From assembly GCA_003243455.1 (NCBI GenBank), contig QFQS01000013.1:1-42764 (forward strand): a stretch of 42,764 nucleotides of DNA, in the 5' to 3' direction. A program made the translations under genes and the position numbers. The DNA comes from Cereibacter sphaeroides (GTDB lineage Bacteria > Pseudomonadota > Alphaproteobacteria > Rhodobacterales > Rhodobacteraceae). Numbering within the stretch: the stretch's first letter is position 1; each line of letters starts with the position of its first letter. Under the pieces are notes generated by a model that worked only from the letters and a program-made list of their open reading frames with translations, ran no database searches and had not been told where the DNA came from. Shown here one piece after another: positions 22,944-29,683 of this stretch.

Positions 22944-24404
22944 TTAGCTTACGCGGACGCGCGCACGGGACAGCGTGGCAGGCGTAGCGCCTACGGTGCG
23001 GATCTTGAATCCAATCACGGTCCGGCAACGTCCGACCTTGTGCAAAATAACGCGTTTTAGCCACTGCTGCGGCGTGTTGTAGTCGATCAGGATCTCCTGT
23101 CCGAATACGCTCCCGTCCTCCGTGGCACTGATCCACATCCGGCTCGTTACGCTGTCGCCGCCCACGCTGGCGTCGATCTCGAAGTCGCTTAACATCATGC
23201 CCGTAAACGGCATCAGCGGCGTATAGAGGACGATCTCCTGGTCTGCCCCATACTGCGCGCAAGTGGTCATATCAAACGCGCCCAGGACAGCCAGCGTCTT
23301 GTCTCCGACCGTTACGCGGTTCCCCTCGTTAACGTAGTCGATCGCGCGGTGCGGTCCGCTGGCATTTTGTACGCCCGTTTTAATGATCGTCCAGACCGGG
23401 AGGCCCTGCGCCTGGCTAACCGGGTGATCGTAGACGAGCGTTTGATCCGGTAAGTGGACAATAAGCAATTTATGGCTTTCAAAGCTGATCGCCTCCAGTC
23501 GCGTTTGTTGGAGCTGGGCCACGGTGTACCCGGCAAGAATCTTTTTAACCTGCACGGAGGCCAGATCAGACCAGTCGCCGCCGCCGGGGTTCATCAGCGC
23601 GATCGTATACTCACCCACGAAAGGCGACGTAAGAAAGGCGAAACTGTTCAGGTACTGGCATACGGTTTCACGTCCCAGCGTCCCGGCCTCGACGGTGTAG
23701 GATGGCTGATTGGCGTAAACGTTCTGGGCGTCCCCGGTCAGGCCGAAAAACTCGATCGAGGCGGTCCCGAAGCAAATCACGTAATCGCGCCACGCCCTGA
23801 TCGCCACGATGCCGTCCGGCATGGACTCCGCACGATAGAACGGCGCGATCTTGTCCGGGTGGCTCTCGTCCTCCAGCGAGGAGATCCAGAAAGTGTCCGA
23901 ATTTTTCACGCTGAAAATGTAGCGCTGGCGGAGGTGGCACACGTCGTTAATGTCGCCCCAGGTGAATTGAGGGTTGTTAACGCCCGTCCCGGAATCCAGC
24001 GGCCAGTTACTAAACGTCTTGCGGGTCCCGTCGTAGCGGTAGAGTAAGAGCTGGTTTCCGGTCACGACGCCCTGAGAATCGCGGCTATGGGCCATAGGAG
24101 TACGATCCTCGCCGTTGACGTCGCCGACCTCCACGCCTGCGTTATACAGCTTGCCGCCCATTACCCTATAAGCGGAGTTCGAAACCGTGTTCCAGTCGGA
24201 GCCACGGGACAGGCCCGCCACGTCCGCGACTTTCTTAAGCCCCGGCATCATGCGCATATAGCCGTTACCGCCCTTAATCTGGCGAGCAATGGCGAGCATG
24301 TTCTCCGGTAGCCGGGTGATCCAGTCGAAGTCCGTCCGGCTGCGGCCATCACCGAAAACGATCGGCAGGTTAACGACCTGCCCGCGTTGCGCATAAGCTC
24401 CCAT
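22944..24404 (-). CDS. P22 gp10-like tail hub / DNA stabilisation protein, 486 aa
   Basis: The length and position match P22 gp10 (472 aa), which forms a hexamer below gp4 and holds the needle. The protein is beta-rich with propeller-like repeats. Recognisable segments include a GLKKVADVAGLSRG start, a W-R-D-Y-V-I-C-F-G-T-x-S-I-E-F-F region near 225-240, and VGEYTIALMN. It follows the gp4-like gene after ten bases, and the Shine-Dalgarno sequence is GGGGCGAG. Confidence 0.9.
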   Translation of the reverse strand: MGAYAQRGQVVNLPIVFGDGRSRTDFDWITRLPENMLAIARQIKGGNGYMRMMPGLKKVADVAGLSRGSDWNTVSNSAYRVMGGKLYNAGVEVGDVNGEDRTPMAHSRDSQGVVTGNQLLLYRYDGTRKTFSNWPLDSGTGVNNPQFTWGDINDVCHLRQRYIFSVKNSDTFWISSLEDESHPDKIAPFYRAESMPDGIVAIRAWRDYVICFGTASIEFFGLTGDAQNVYANQPSYTVEAGTLGRETVCQYLNSFAFLTSPFVGEYTIALMNPGGGDWSDLASVQVKKILAGYTVAQLQQTRLEAISFESHKLLIVHLPDQTLVYDHPVSQAQGLPVWTIIKTGVQNASGPHRAIDYVNEGNRVTVGDKTLAVLGAFDMTTCAQYGADQEIVLYTPLMPFTGMMLSDFEIDASVGGDSVTSRMWISATEDGSVFGQEILIDYNTPQQWLKRVILHKVGRCRTVIGFKIRTVGATPATLSRARVRVS

Positions 24405-24413
24405 GCTCGCCCC

Positions 24414-24869
24414 TTAGTTGGCCGTGTCGTCGTCGTAAAAGCGGCTATGCGCCCAGGTCGATTGATTCCCCGCCCCGGTCAGCATGTCGTTACGGCGTTT
24501 GAGCGTCGGCACTTCGTAGAATGCCACCTTAATGTCGTCCCATTTCTCCTTAAGGAGCGCCCGGACGTCTGCGGGGAGTTCCATCTGGTTATCGATCAGC
24601 ATCCTTTGTGCCATCTTGAGCGCGATCGCCTCCAGCGTCCACAGCTCCAGACCTGAGTCCTCGTTACCATCGGGGATCCCGTCGGAGTTGGTGGTGAAGA
24701 TGTACGGAAAATTCAGGTTATCCTTGATACACTCCGCCATAAAAGCCTCTAAATCAGTCAGCCCGTCAACGACGGACTGCTGATCGGCAATTAGGAGGGT
24801 TGCAGTCGAGGACAGGCCCGCACGGCGTAACGCCTGGTTAACGATCCTGATCTTCTGCAACGTCGCCAT
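24414..24869 (-). CDS. P22 gp4-like tail accessory (head-completion) protein, 151 aa
   Basis: This is similar to P22 gp4: an N-terminal VNQALRRAGLSSTATL segment, then DGLTDLEAFMAECIKD (P22: DAVDDLEAMMAEWYQD), then a long helix and a Gly/Asn-rich C-terminus that would contact the portal. Twelve copies join the portal to gp10. The ATG overlaps the stop of the upstream gene as TAATG. Confidence 0.9.
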   Translation of the reverse strand: MATLQKIRIVNQALRRAGLSSTATLLIADQQSVVDGLTDLEAFMAECIKDNLNFPYIFTTNSDGIPDGNEDSGLELWTLEAIALKMAQRMLIDNQMELPADVRALLKEKWDDIKVAFYEVPTLKRRNDMLTGAGNQSTWAHSRFYDDDTAN

Positions 24870-25408
24870 TATTTTTTCCCTTTCGCCTTAGTATCCACTT
24901 TCTGGCCGTCTACTTTCTGGCCGTCTTTTTTGCCGTCGTCCGCTTTGGCGTCGTCCTTCGGCTCGTCTTTCTTCGGCTCCACTTTCACGCCGTCCGGCTG
25001 TTCAGAAGCGACGATCGTCTCCCCTTCGGTGTGGACCTGATCGCCCACCAGTTTCTCGTCCTCCGGGGTCGGTGCTGCGGCTGCGGGGACGACCTGAGCC
25101 TGGCCCTCTGCCACCTGCACGGCGTCCAGTTTAAGGCGTTGCTCCTCGATCTCCTGCTCCGCCTGGGTGGATTTCTGTTCGCGGCTGGCGCGCTCGGCTT
25201 CCTTCTGCTTCGCCTCCTCGATCGCTTCGTCCAGGATGTGGATCTTGTTCGGGTGATCCACCCAGAGGCCGGACTCCAGACGCTTTTCGGCTTCCAGCGC
25301 CGGGAAAATAGCATAGTGGACGAGGTGCGGACCGCAACGGACGGCAGTCAGGCGGATCGCTTCGGTGATGATGTTCGGGCGGGTGTAGATCATTTGTTCG
25401 TAGGACAT
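24869..25408 (-). CDS. Hypothetical structural-operon protein with Lys/Asp-rich tail, 179 aa
   Basis: The first 75 residues look globular (VRCGPHLVHYAIFPALE, then SGLWVDHPNKIHILDEAI). A Glu/Gln/Lys coiled coil follows (about 75-110), and the last 60 residues are a disordered tail of Lys, Asp and Gly repeats (KDEPKDDAKADDGKKDG). I prefer the ATG at 25408, eight bases after AGAGGAG. A GTG at 25417 lies inside that ribosome-binding sequence. It lies between coat and gp4, where P22 has no gene, and could be a virion accessory or decoration protein. Confidence 0.65.
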   Translation of the reverse strand: MSYEQMIYTRPNIITEAIRLTAVRCGPHLVHYAIFPALEAEKRLESGLWVDHPNKIHILDEAIEEAKQKEAERASREQKSTQAEQEIEEQRLKLDAVQVAEGQAQVVPAAAAPTPEDEKLVGDQVHTEGETIVASEQPDGVKVEPKKDEPKDDAKADDGKKDGQKVDGQKVDTKAKGKK

Positions 25409-25450
25409 TGGAGACACTCCTCTGGTTAGTTAACGGGACAAGTATAAGCG

Positions 25451-25475
25451 AAAAAAAAGGGGCCACAAAGGCCCC
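25451..25475 (-). terminator. Terminator after the coat protein gene
   Basis: On the minus strand GGGGCC and GGCCCC (25470-25475 and 25459-25464) enclose a five-base loop, followed by eight T. It lies directly downstream of the coat gene and would uncouple coat from tail gene expression. A weak -10-like TATACT follows at about 25441-25446. Confidence 0.85.
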
Positions 25476-25498
25476 CTTTCTCATATTGCCGCGCCAGC

Positions 25499-26761
25499 TT
25501 ACGCGGGCTGCTTCGGCAGTAACAGCCCCACATATTCCGGGACCAGTACGGACACGCCGTAAAGCGTGGTAAAACGAGCCGTACACACGCCCGCGATGTG
25601 GTTGAAGTCCCAGGACATGATCAGGGTAGCGCCGTTCTTCGTGCGGCTACGCATGACTTTCGGCCCCATGTCGGACGGGAATGCCAGGTTGCCGAACATG
25701 AGTTCTACGGAGCCGTCGGCCCATGCCAGGTTTCCGTTAGCGGCCACTTTGTTGATCACGGTGATAGCCGCGCCGCTTGCTGCGTTGGCGTCAACGTTAG
25801 CATACGGACGAGACGGCAGATCCGCGTTATTGACCGGGAGGATCTGCGGGGTGATCGTGATGTTGTTGCCGGAAACGTCCAGGACGCGGAACGTCTGGAG
25901 CTGGTCGGTCGTGTCCTTGCTGATCATATGGACGGAGTGAACGCCCGCGATCGTGAACGCGTCGCCCGCTTTCAGACCGTGACCAGCGGAAACGGCGATG
26001 ATGCCCTGGCGGTTATCGATCGGGACGTCGTTCGCGTTTTTGGACTGGACTTTGTGCGCCGGGGCAGCGGTCAGGGTGATCGCGCCAGTCGGGCCAGCGC
26101 CTACGCGCGGAGCCAGATCGACCTTGTAAGCGTCAAAGCTCGCAATGTCCGGGATTTTCGCCTTTTCGAAAGCGCTCTGGTTGATGCCTGCGGAGTACGC
26201 ACGGCCCGCCAGCTCGCCCGCGATATCTTTGTAAGAGAACGGCTCTACAAAGGCGCGGCGAGGGACGCCCATCGGGATCCCGATAGAGGTCATTTTCGCG
26301 TCCAGGGTCGCGAAACCGTTCCACAGGTCTTTACCCAGCGTACCCGTAGAGTTATCGCCTACGGTTGCGACCTGAGTCGCGTAACGGCCTGCGGTGTTCG
26401 CCACGTCAGAATCGATCTGAGCGGCCAGACGCAGGGCAGCGGCGCGGCCCATTTCTTTCATGTACTCCGGGCGACGCATTTCGCGCGCGTCCAGTTTCCA
26501 CAGGACGTTCTGAGGCTCTTTGAACGCAGACGGGACCAGACGCTCCACGATATCGGTCGGCTGTTTGGAGGTCAGATCCAGACCTTCGACGATATCAGCG
26601 TGGTAACGCTGCGGGCGATAGATGACGTCACCTGCTTTCTGCATGGTTTCATCATCCGGGCGGTATTTGGAGGCGTTGTTAGACATTACGCAGGCAGCGT
26701 CAAAGCTCTCTACGTACTCCTCCCACATAATTTCTACTTGCTTTGCTACCTGGTTAGCCAT
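25499..26761 (-). CDS. P22-like major coat protein, 420 aa
   Basis: This is an HK97-fold coat protein with a P22-type inserted domain. Shared features with P22 gp5 include a long N-terminal arm, a KYRPDDETMQKAGDVIYRP region like KYTPPAASMQRSSNTIWMP, GLDLTSKQPTD, and VDNR-like and YANVDANAASGAAITVIN segments. The real start is the ATG at 26761 (MANQVAKQ), eight bases after GGAG. A TTG five codons upstream overlaps that site. The length (420) is close to P22 (430). Confidence 0.95.
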   Translation of the reverse strand: MANQVAKQVEIMWEEYVESFDAACVMSNNASKYRPDDETMQKAGDVIYRPQRYHADIVEGLDLTSKQPTDIVERLVPSAFKEPQNVLWKLDAREMRRPEYMKEMGRAAALRLAAQIDSDVANTAGRYATQVATVGDNSTGTLGKDLWNGFATLDAKMTSIGIPMGVPRRAFVEPFSYKDIAGELAGRAYSAGINQSAFEKAKIPDIASFDAYKVDLAPRVGAGPTGAITLTAAPAHKVQSKNANDVPIDNRQGIIAVSAGHGLKAGDAFTIAGVHSVHMISKDTTDQLQTFRVLDVSGNNITITPQILPVNNADLPSRPYANVDANAASGAAITVINKVAANGNLAWADGSVELMFGNLAFPSDMGPKVMRSRTKNGATLIMSWDFNHIAGVCTARFTTLYGVSVLVPEYVGLLLPKQPA

Positions 26762-26794
26762 TCTCTGTTTCTCCAACCGATGGGCGAATAGGGT

Positions 26795-27766
26795 TTAGTC
26801 TTTCTTCTCTAACTTTGCTTTCAGCTCAAAATATGCGTCCCAGTTGCCGGAGCTGCGCGCTTTTTCCTTCGCTGCTTCGAGCTGGCCGATATTTTTAGCG
26901 CCGCCGTTGCCTTTCACCTGCGGAGCGCCGTTAACGTCTTTCTTCGCTCTCGGCGCGGTCCCTGCTCGGCGATCAATGTCGGCGATCAGGTAGCCCAGGC
27001 GAATATGGTCGTTATTATAGGCGTCCTCGATCTCTTGTCGCAATTTTTCGTTACGCGCAAGAGCCATAACGGTAAGGGTAGGCTTTTGGCTGTTCAGAAG
27101 CAAAGCGGCTTGCAGCGGCTCCGGCAGGGACGACACGATCTCCTCTGCCTGCTCATAGCCTGCGAATTTCTTCACGGCCACGGCGCGCTCCTGCTTGTAC
27201 ACTTCGCCGCGCTCCTGGATACGCGTCTGGAATTGCTCGGCCTTAGCCTGCTGGGTTTTCTGGTGAGCTTCGGCCTCGGCCTTTTGCTCATACCATTTGT
27301 CCATCGCCTCGGCCAGCTTGCCCTCGTCCCAGTCGATCCCCTCGTCGCCTAATTGCGGCTTAGGCGGCAGATTGTCGAGACTGGTCGCGGTCTTGTGTTC
27401 GGTCTGGGTGGATTTCTGTTTGAGCTGGCGGGACTGCTCGCGGAGCTGCGCGCGTAATTTCTTCACCAGCTCGGAGTCGTTCGCGCCGTCCTCTACCTCG
27501 TCAGGATCCGCCAGGGGCTGGCCGTCGAAGGTAAACTCCTCGCCCTCGTCCTCGCCGTTCGGATCGTCGGTGGTGGTGCGCTGGCGCTCCGGGTCGTCGT
27601 CGTTGTCGTTCGGATCACCTTCGCCGCGCTCGCCATTGTCGCCCGGATCGGAGTCGTCGGTGGTGGTGTCTGCGGTCTGTTCAGCCGCTCCGCCGCCAGC
27701 GTCGCCGCCCTGAGTGCCGTCGTCAAAGGCTGCGTAGTATTTTAACCATGCGTTACGAAATTTCAT
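26795..27766 (-). CDS. P22 gp8-like scaffolding protein, 323 aa
   Basis: The protein precedes the coat gene as in P22. It has an N-terminal disordered acidic region with many Asp, Glu and Gly (about 15-95) and a long charged helical middle. The short C-terminal helix-turn-helix with Lys and Glu (NWDAYFELKAKLEKKD) corresponds to the coat-binding tip of P22 scaffold. A promoter-like pair lies upstream at 27824-27853. Confidence 0.9.
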   Translation of the reverse strand: MKFRNAWLKYYAAFDDGTQGGDAGGGAAEQTADTTTDDSDPGDNGERGEGDPNDNDDDPERQRTTTDDPNGEDEGEEFTFDGQPLADPDEVEDGANDSELVKKLRAQLREQSRQLKQKSTQTEHKTATSLDNLPPKPQLGDEGIDWDEGKLAEAMDKWYEQKAEAEAHQKTQQAKAEQFQTRIQERGEVYKQERAVAVKKFAGYEQAEEIVSSLPEPLQAALLLNSQKPTLTVMALARNEKLRQEIEDAYNNDHIRLGYLIADIDRRAGTAPRAKKDVNGAPQVKGNGGAKNIGQLEAAKEKARSSGNWDAYFELKAKLEKKD

Positions 27767-27893
27767 TGTAGATCCCCGTTTTGTTGCATACGCGATGTAT
27801 TTCGCCCATCGGTGGCGGGGATAAGTGTAAGAGAAGTTTTACATCATATGCAAGGGGGAAAGGTTTAAGGCCGATCCCCCCAGAGGTGGCGGG
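27767..27893. other. 127-bp intergenic region upstream of scaffold
   Basis: This gap holds a promoter-like pair and a pair of inverted words (TTGCATA and TATGCAA on the minus strand, about 60 bp apart). It also holds one of the GATCCCCCCA words at 27873-27882. No gene is visible. Confidence 0.45.
27824..27853 (-). promoter_or_regulatory. Promoter upstream of scaffold and coat
   Basis: On the minus strand TTGCAT (27848-27853) and TACACT (27824-27829) are 18 bp apart. No ATCACG box is present here, unlike most other candidate promoters. Confidence 0.5.
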
Positions 27894-28160
27894 CTATTTC
27901 GTGGCGGCTTTCACGAGGCATTGAGACAGATAGAGCGCCTCGTGGTGCGGCGGGACCGAAGCGGGGATCACGTAGTACAGCGCGACGTTAGGCCCCGTGT
28001 TCGCGTGGATCATTTCGCTGGCGACTATCCGCCACTTTTCGCCGTCCGGCCCGGTCAGGATGCCGTCGAGGTCGTGGAGTTCTTCCTTGACCTGCGCGAT
28101 CCGGTTTAACGTTGTCGGTCCCTTCCCTGGGAACGCGAGATAGTGATGGACGGTTTTCAA
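27894..28160 (-). CDS. Hypothetical protein, 88 aa (TTG start)
   Basis: The family is not recognised. The product looks like a small alpha/beta domain with a hydrophobic ALYYVIPASV strand and a C-terminal helix ending in Lys. The only start consistent with coupling is a TTG at 28160 overlapping the upstream stop as TTGA. No ATG with a ribosome-binding site exists until far inside the domain. It is the last of four small genes between portal and scaffold, a place with no counterpart in P22. Confidence 0.6.
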   Translation of the reverse strand: MKTVHHYLAFPGKGPTTLNRIAQVKEELHDLDGILTGPDGEKWRIVASEMIHANTGPNVALYYVIPASVPPHHEALYLSQCLVKAATK

Positions 28161-28627
28161 AATGGTATGTCCAGCGGCTTGTCGTTGTTGGCCGGAGGAA
28201 CGATCTCGGCGTCCTCCACGTCCTCCGCTTTGCGCGGGTTCACTTCGCGGGCTGCGTCCGCTGCGGCCACAAAATCGCCCTCCAGCGGCCCCTTGTAGGT
28301 CAGTTGTTTAATGCTTGCGATATCTGCGAGGAGCTTCGACTCTGCCACTACAAAGTCGGCGCGGAGTTTCTGGAGTCCGGCTTCCATGATCGGGAGGCTG
28401 ATCTCTGCCTGCTCCTCGGCGGTCGGCATGGTGTAATCAATATCGATCTCGATCTCTTTTAACAGGACGTAAGCCGCATTTTTGCCGCCTGAATTAATAT
28501 GCTCCTGGACGCCCCAGATCGCGCCGTAATCGTAACTTTCCACGGACACGGATCCGCGCTTGTCGCCGACCTGGCTACCTTCGGCCACGCAAAGGCAAAC
28601 GTACATTGTTTTTTTGATAGTTGGCAT
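28157..28627 (-). CDS. Hypothetical protein with SSB-like C-terminal tip, 156 aa
   Basis: The N-terminal half is beta-rich (TMYVCLCVAEGSQVGDKRG, then GSVSVESYDYG) and the centre is a helical segment. The last 35 residues are an acidic, Pro/Asn-rich tail ending in DKPLDIPF. Four final residues, DIPF, are identical to the SSB tip of this phage. This suggests it binds the same partners as SSB, or mimics SSB to displace them. The fold could be OB-like, which I cannot prove. It is transcribed with structural genes. Coupling to the next gene is by a TTGA overlap. Confidence 0.6.
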   Translation of the reverse strand: MPTIKKTMYVCLCVAEGSQVGDKRGSVSVESYDYGAIWGVQEHINSGGKNAAYVLLKEIEIDIDYTMPTAEEQAEISLPIMEAGLQKLRADFVVAESKLLADIASIKQLTYKGPLEGDFVAAADAAREVNPRKAEDVEDAEIVPPANNDKPLDIPF

Positions 28628-28676
28628 TGTCTCTAATCCTCTTTGGGGTGGGGCGGGACGATGCCCGCCGCCGGGG

Positions 28677-29093
28677 TTATTTGTTGCGAGCGCCGATCAT
28701 GCCCTGCCACATGAAAACGACGGTATCAGATAACAGCGCTTTCACCTCGTCCTCGCCCATCTGCTCATAAAGCGAATCAAGCGCGCCGGGGATCTGCTCC
28801 CATAGTGCCTTTTGACCTTCCTCCACCTGCGCGTCCGTCGGCTGGAGCTGGACCTCGATCGGGGAGGGTTCAGTGTCGCCGGACTTTACGCGGGGGTGAG
28901 CGTTAGCCATGAGGGCCTCGGCTTGCATACCCACCAGCGCGAACGCCGTCGCCAGTGCCGCCAGATCCTCCTCGGTCGGCTGCTGGATAAACATCTGGGC
29001 CAGGCGGGCCTCCATAGTGCGGACCTTATCGCCGATCCCGTTCTCGTCGCACTCGGCCAGAATGATCGCGCGCGCTGCTTTTACTTGATCCAT
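28677..29093 (-). CDS. Hypothetical protein, 138 aa
   Basis: The product is acidic and mainly helical, with N-terminal VKAARAIILAECDENGIG and a C-terminal helix ending in WQGMIGARNK. No family is recognised. The start is preceded by GAGAGAGAACACA, a leader type that recurs before many minus-strand genes of this phage. It is flanked on both sides by GC-rich hairpins. Confidence 0.65.
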   Translation of the reverse strand: MDQVKAARAIILAECDENGIGDKVRTMEARLAQMFIQQPTEEDLAALATAFALVGMQAEALMANAHPRVKSGDTEPSPIEVQLQPTDAQVEEGQKALWEQIPGALDSLYEQMGEDEVKALLSDTVVFMWQGMIGARNK

Positions 29094-29119
29094 TGTGTTC
29101 TCTCTCGTCGGTTAATGAT

Positions 29120-29137
29120 GCCCCGGCGGTCCGGGGC
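29120..29137 (-). other. Intercistronic GC hairpin
   Basis: On the minus strand GCCCCGG and CCGGGGC close a four-base ACCG loop. There is no U-tract. It lies between the stop of 29145-29582 and the start of 28677-29093. Confidence 0.55.
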
Positions 29138-29144
29138 GGTCTGG

Positions 29145-29582
29145 TTATGCGTTGCCCTGCGCCTGAGCTGCCAGGAGCTGGATAATCGGCTCCACGTCGG
29201 CCTCCGCCGCCGGGATAGGCAGGTCAACCACGCCGCGCGGCTCGCCTTTGGTAATGTGGAATTTCCAGATCGCCATCACGTCGTCCAGCGAGTAGCCCGC
29301 CAGGATCTCCTCGTGGATCTTCTGCGCGCCGTTGGTTTCGTTAAACTCCAGGACCTGATCAACGGTCGGCATCTGGTTCCCAAATTTCGCCATTGTGCGG
29401 GCCATAACGACCACGCCGACGCCACGGGACAGGAAGGTGTTACCCTGCTCACCGCCGGAAACCATCACGGCGATCTCCGGCTCGTCGGTGTTAGGGTGGT
29501 AGGCAAGGGCGAGGGTAACGAAGCCGCCGCGCGGAGTGACTTCGAAAACGCGGGCTGCTGGGGTGGTGGTGATTTCTTTCAT
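29145..29582 (-). CDS. Hypothetical protein, 145 aa
   Basis: The family is not recognised. The first 70 residues are beta-rich (FVTLALAYH, then PEIAVMVSGGEQ), and a helical region follows with a Pro/Ala/Gln C-terminus. The gene begins a short transcription unit between portal and scaffold. It has its own promoter (29629-29657), and a perfect ATCACG-N4-CGTGAT inverted repeat lies in the leader. This makes it the most clearly regulated of the four inserted genes. Confidence 0.65.
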   Translation of the reverse strand: MKEITTTPAARVFEVTPRGGFVTLALAYHPNTDEPEIAVMVSGGEQGNTFLSRGVGVVVMARTMAKFGNQMPTVDQVLEFNETNGAQKIHEEILAGYSLDDVMAIWKFHITKGEPRGVVDLPIPAAEADVEPIIQLLAAQAQGNA

Positions 29583-29600
29583 GGTGTCCTCTCTCGGTTA

Positions 29601-29616
29601 ATCACGATAGCGTGAT
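29601..29616. promoter_or_regulatory. Perfect inverted repeat, candidate operator
   Basis: ATCACG (29601-29606), four bases, then CGTGAT (29611-29616). It lies between the -10 element of the promoter at 29629-29657 and the Shine-Dalgarno sequence of the gene at 29582. Single ATCACG halves occur in many other promoter regions. Confidence 0.6.
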
Positions 29617-29628
29617 GTTGTGTGAGAA

Positions 29629-29657
29629 AGAATAGCCCGGACGTACCGGGCTGTAAA
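29629..29657 (-). promoter_or_regulatory. Promoter after the portal gene
   Basis: On the minus strand TTTACA (29652-29657) and TATTCT (29629-29634) are 17 bp apart. The spacer is itself a perfect hairpin (AGCCCGG and CCGGGCT, 29634-29652) that, with the following ATTCTTTCT, could also act as a weak terminator of the portal message. Confidence 0.55.
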
Positions 29658-29683
29658 GTGTTTTTTTAATGGAATCGTTAAAT

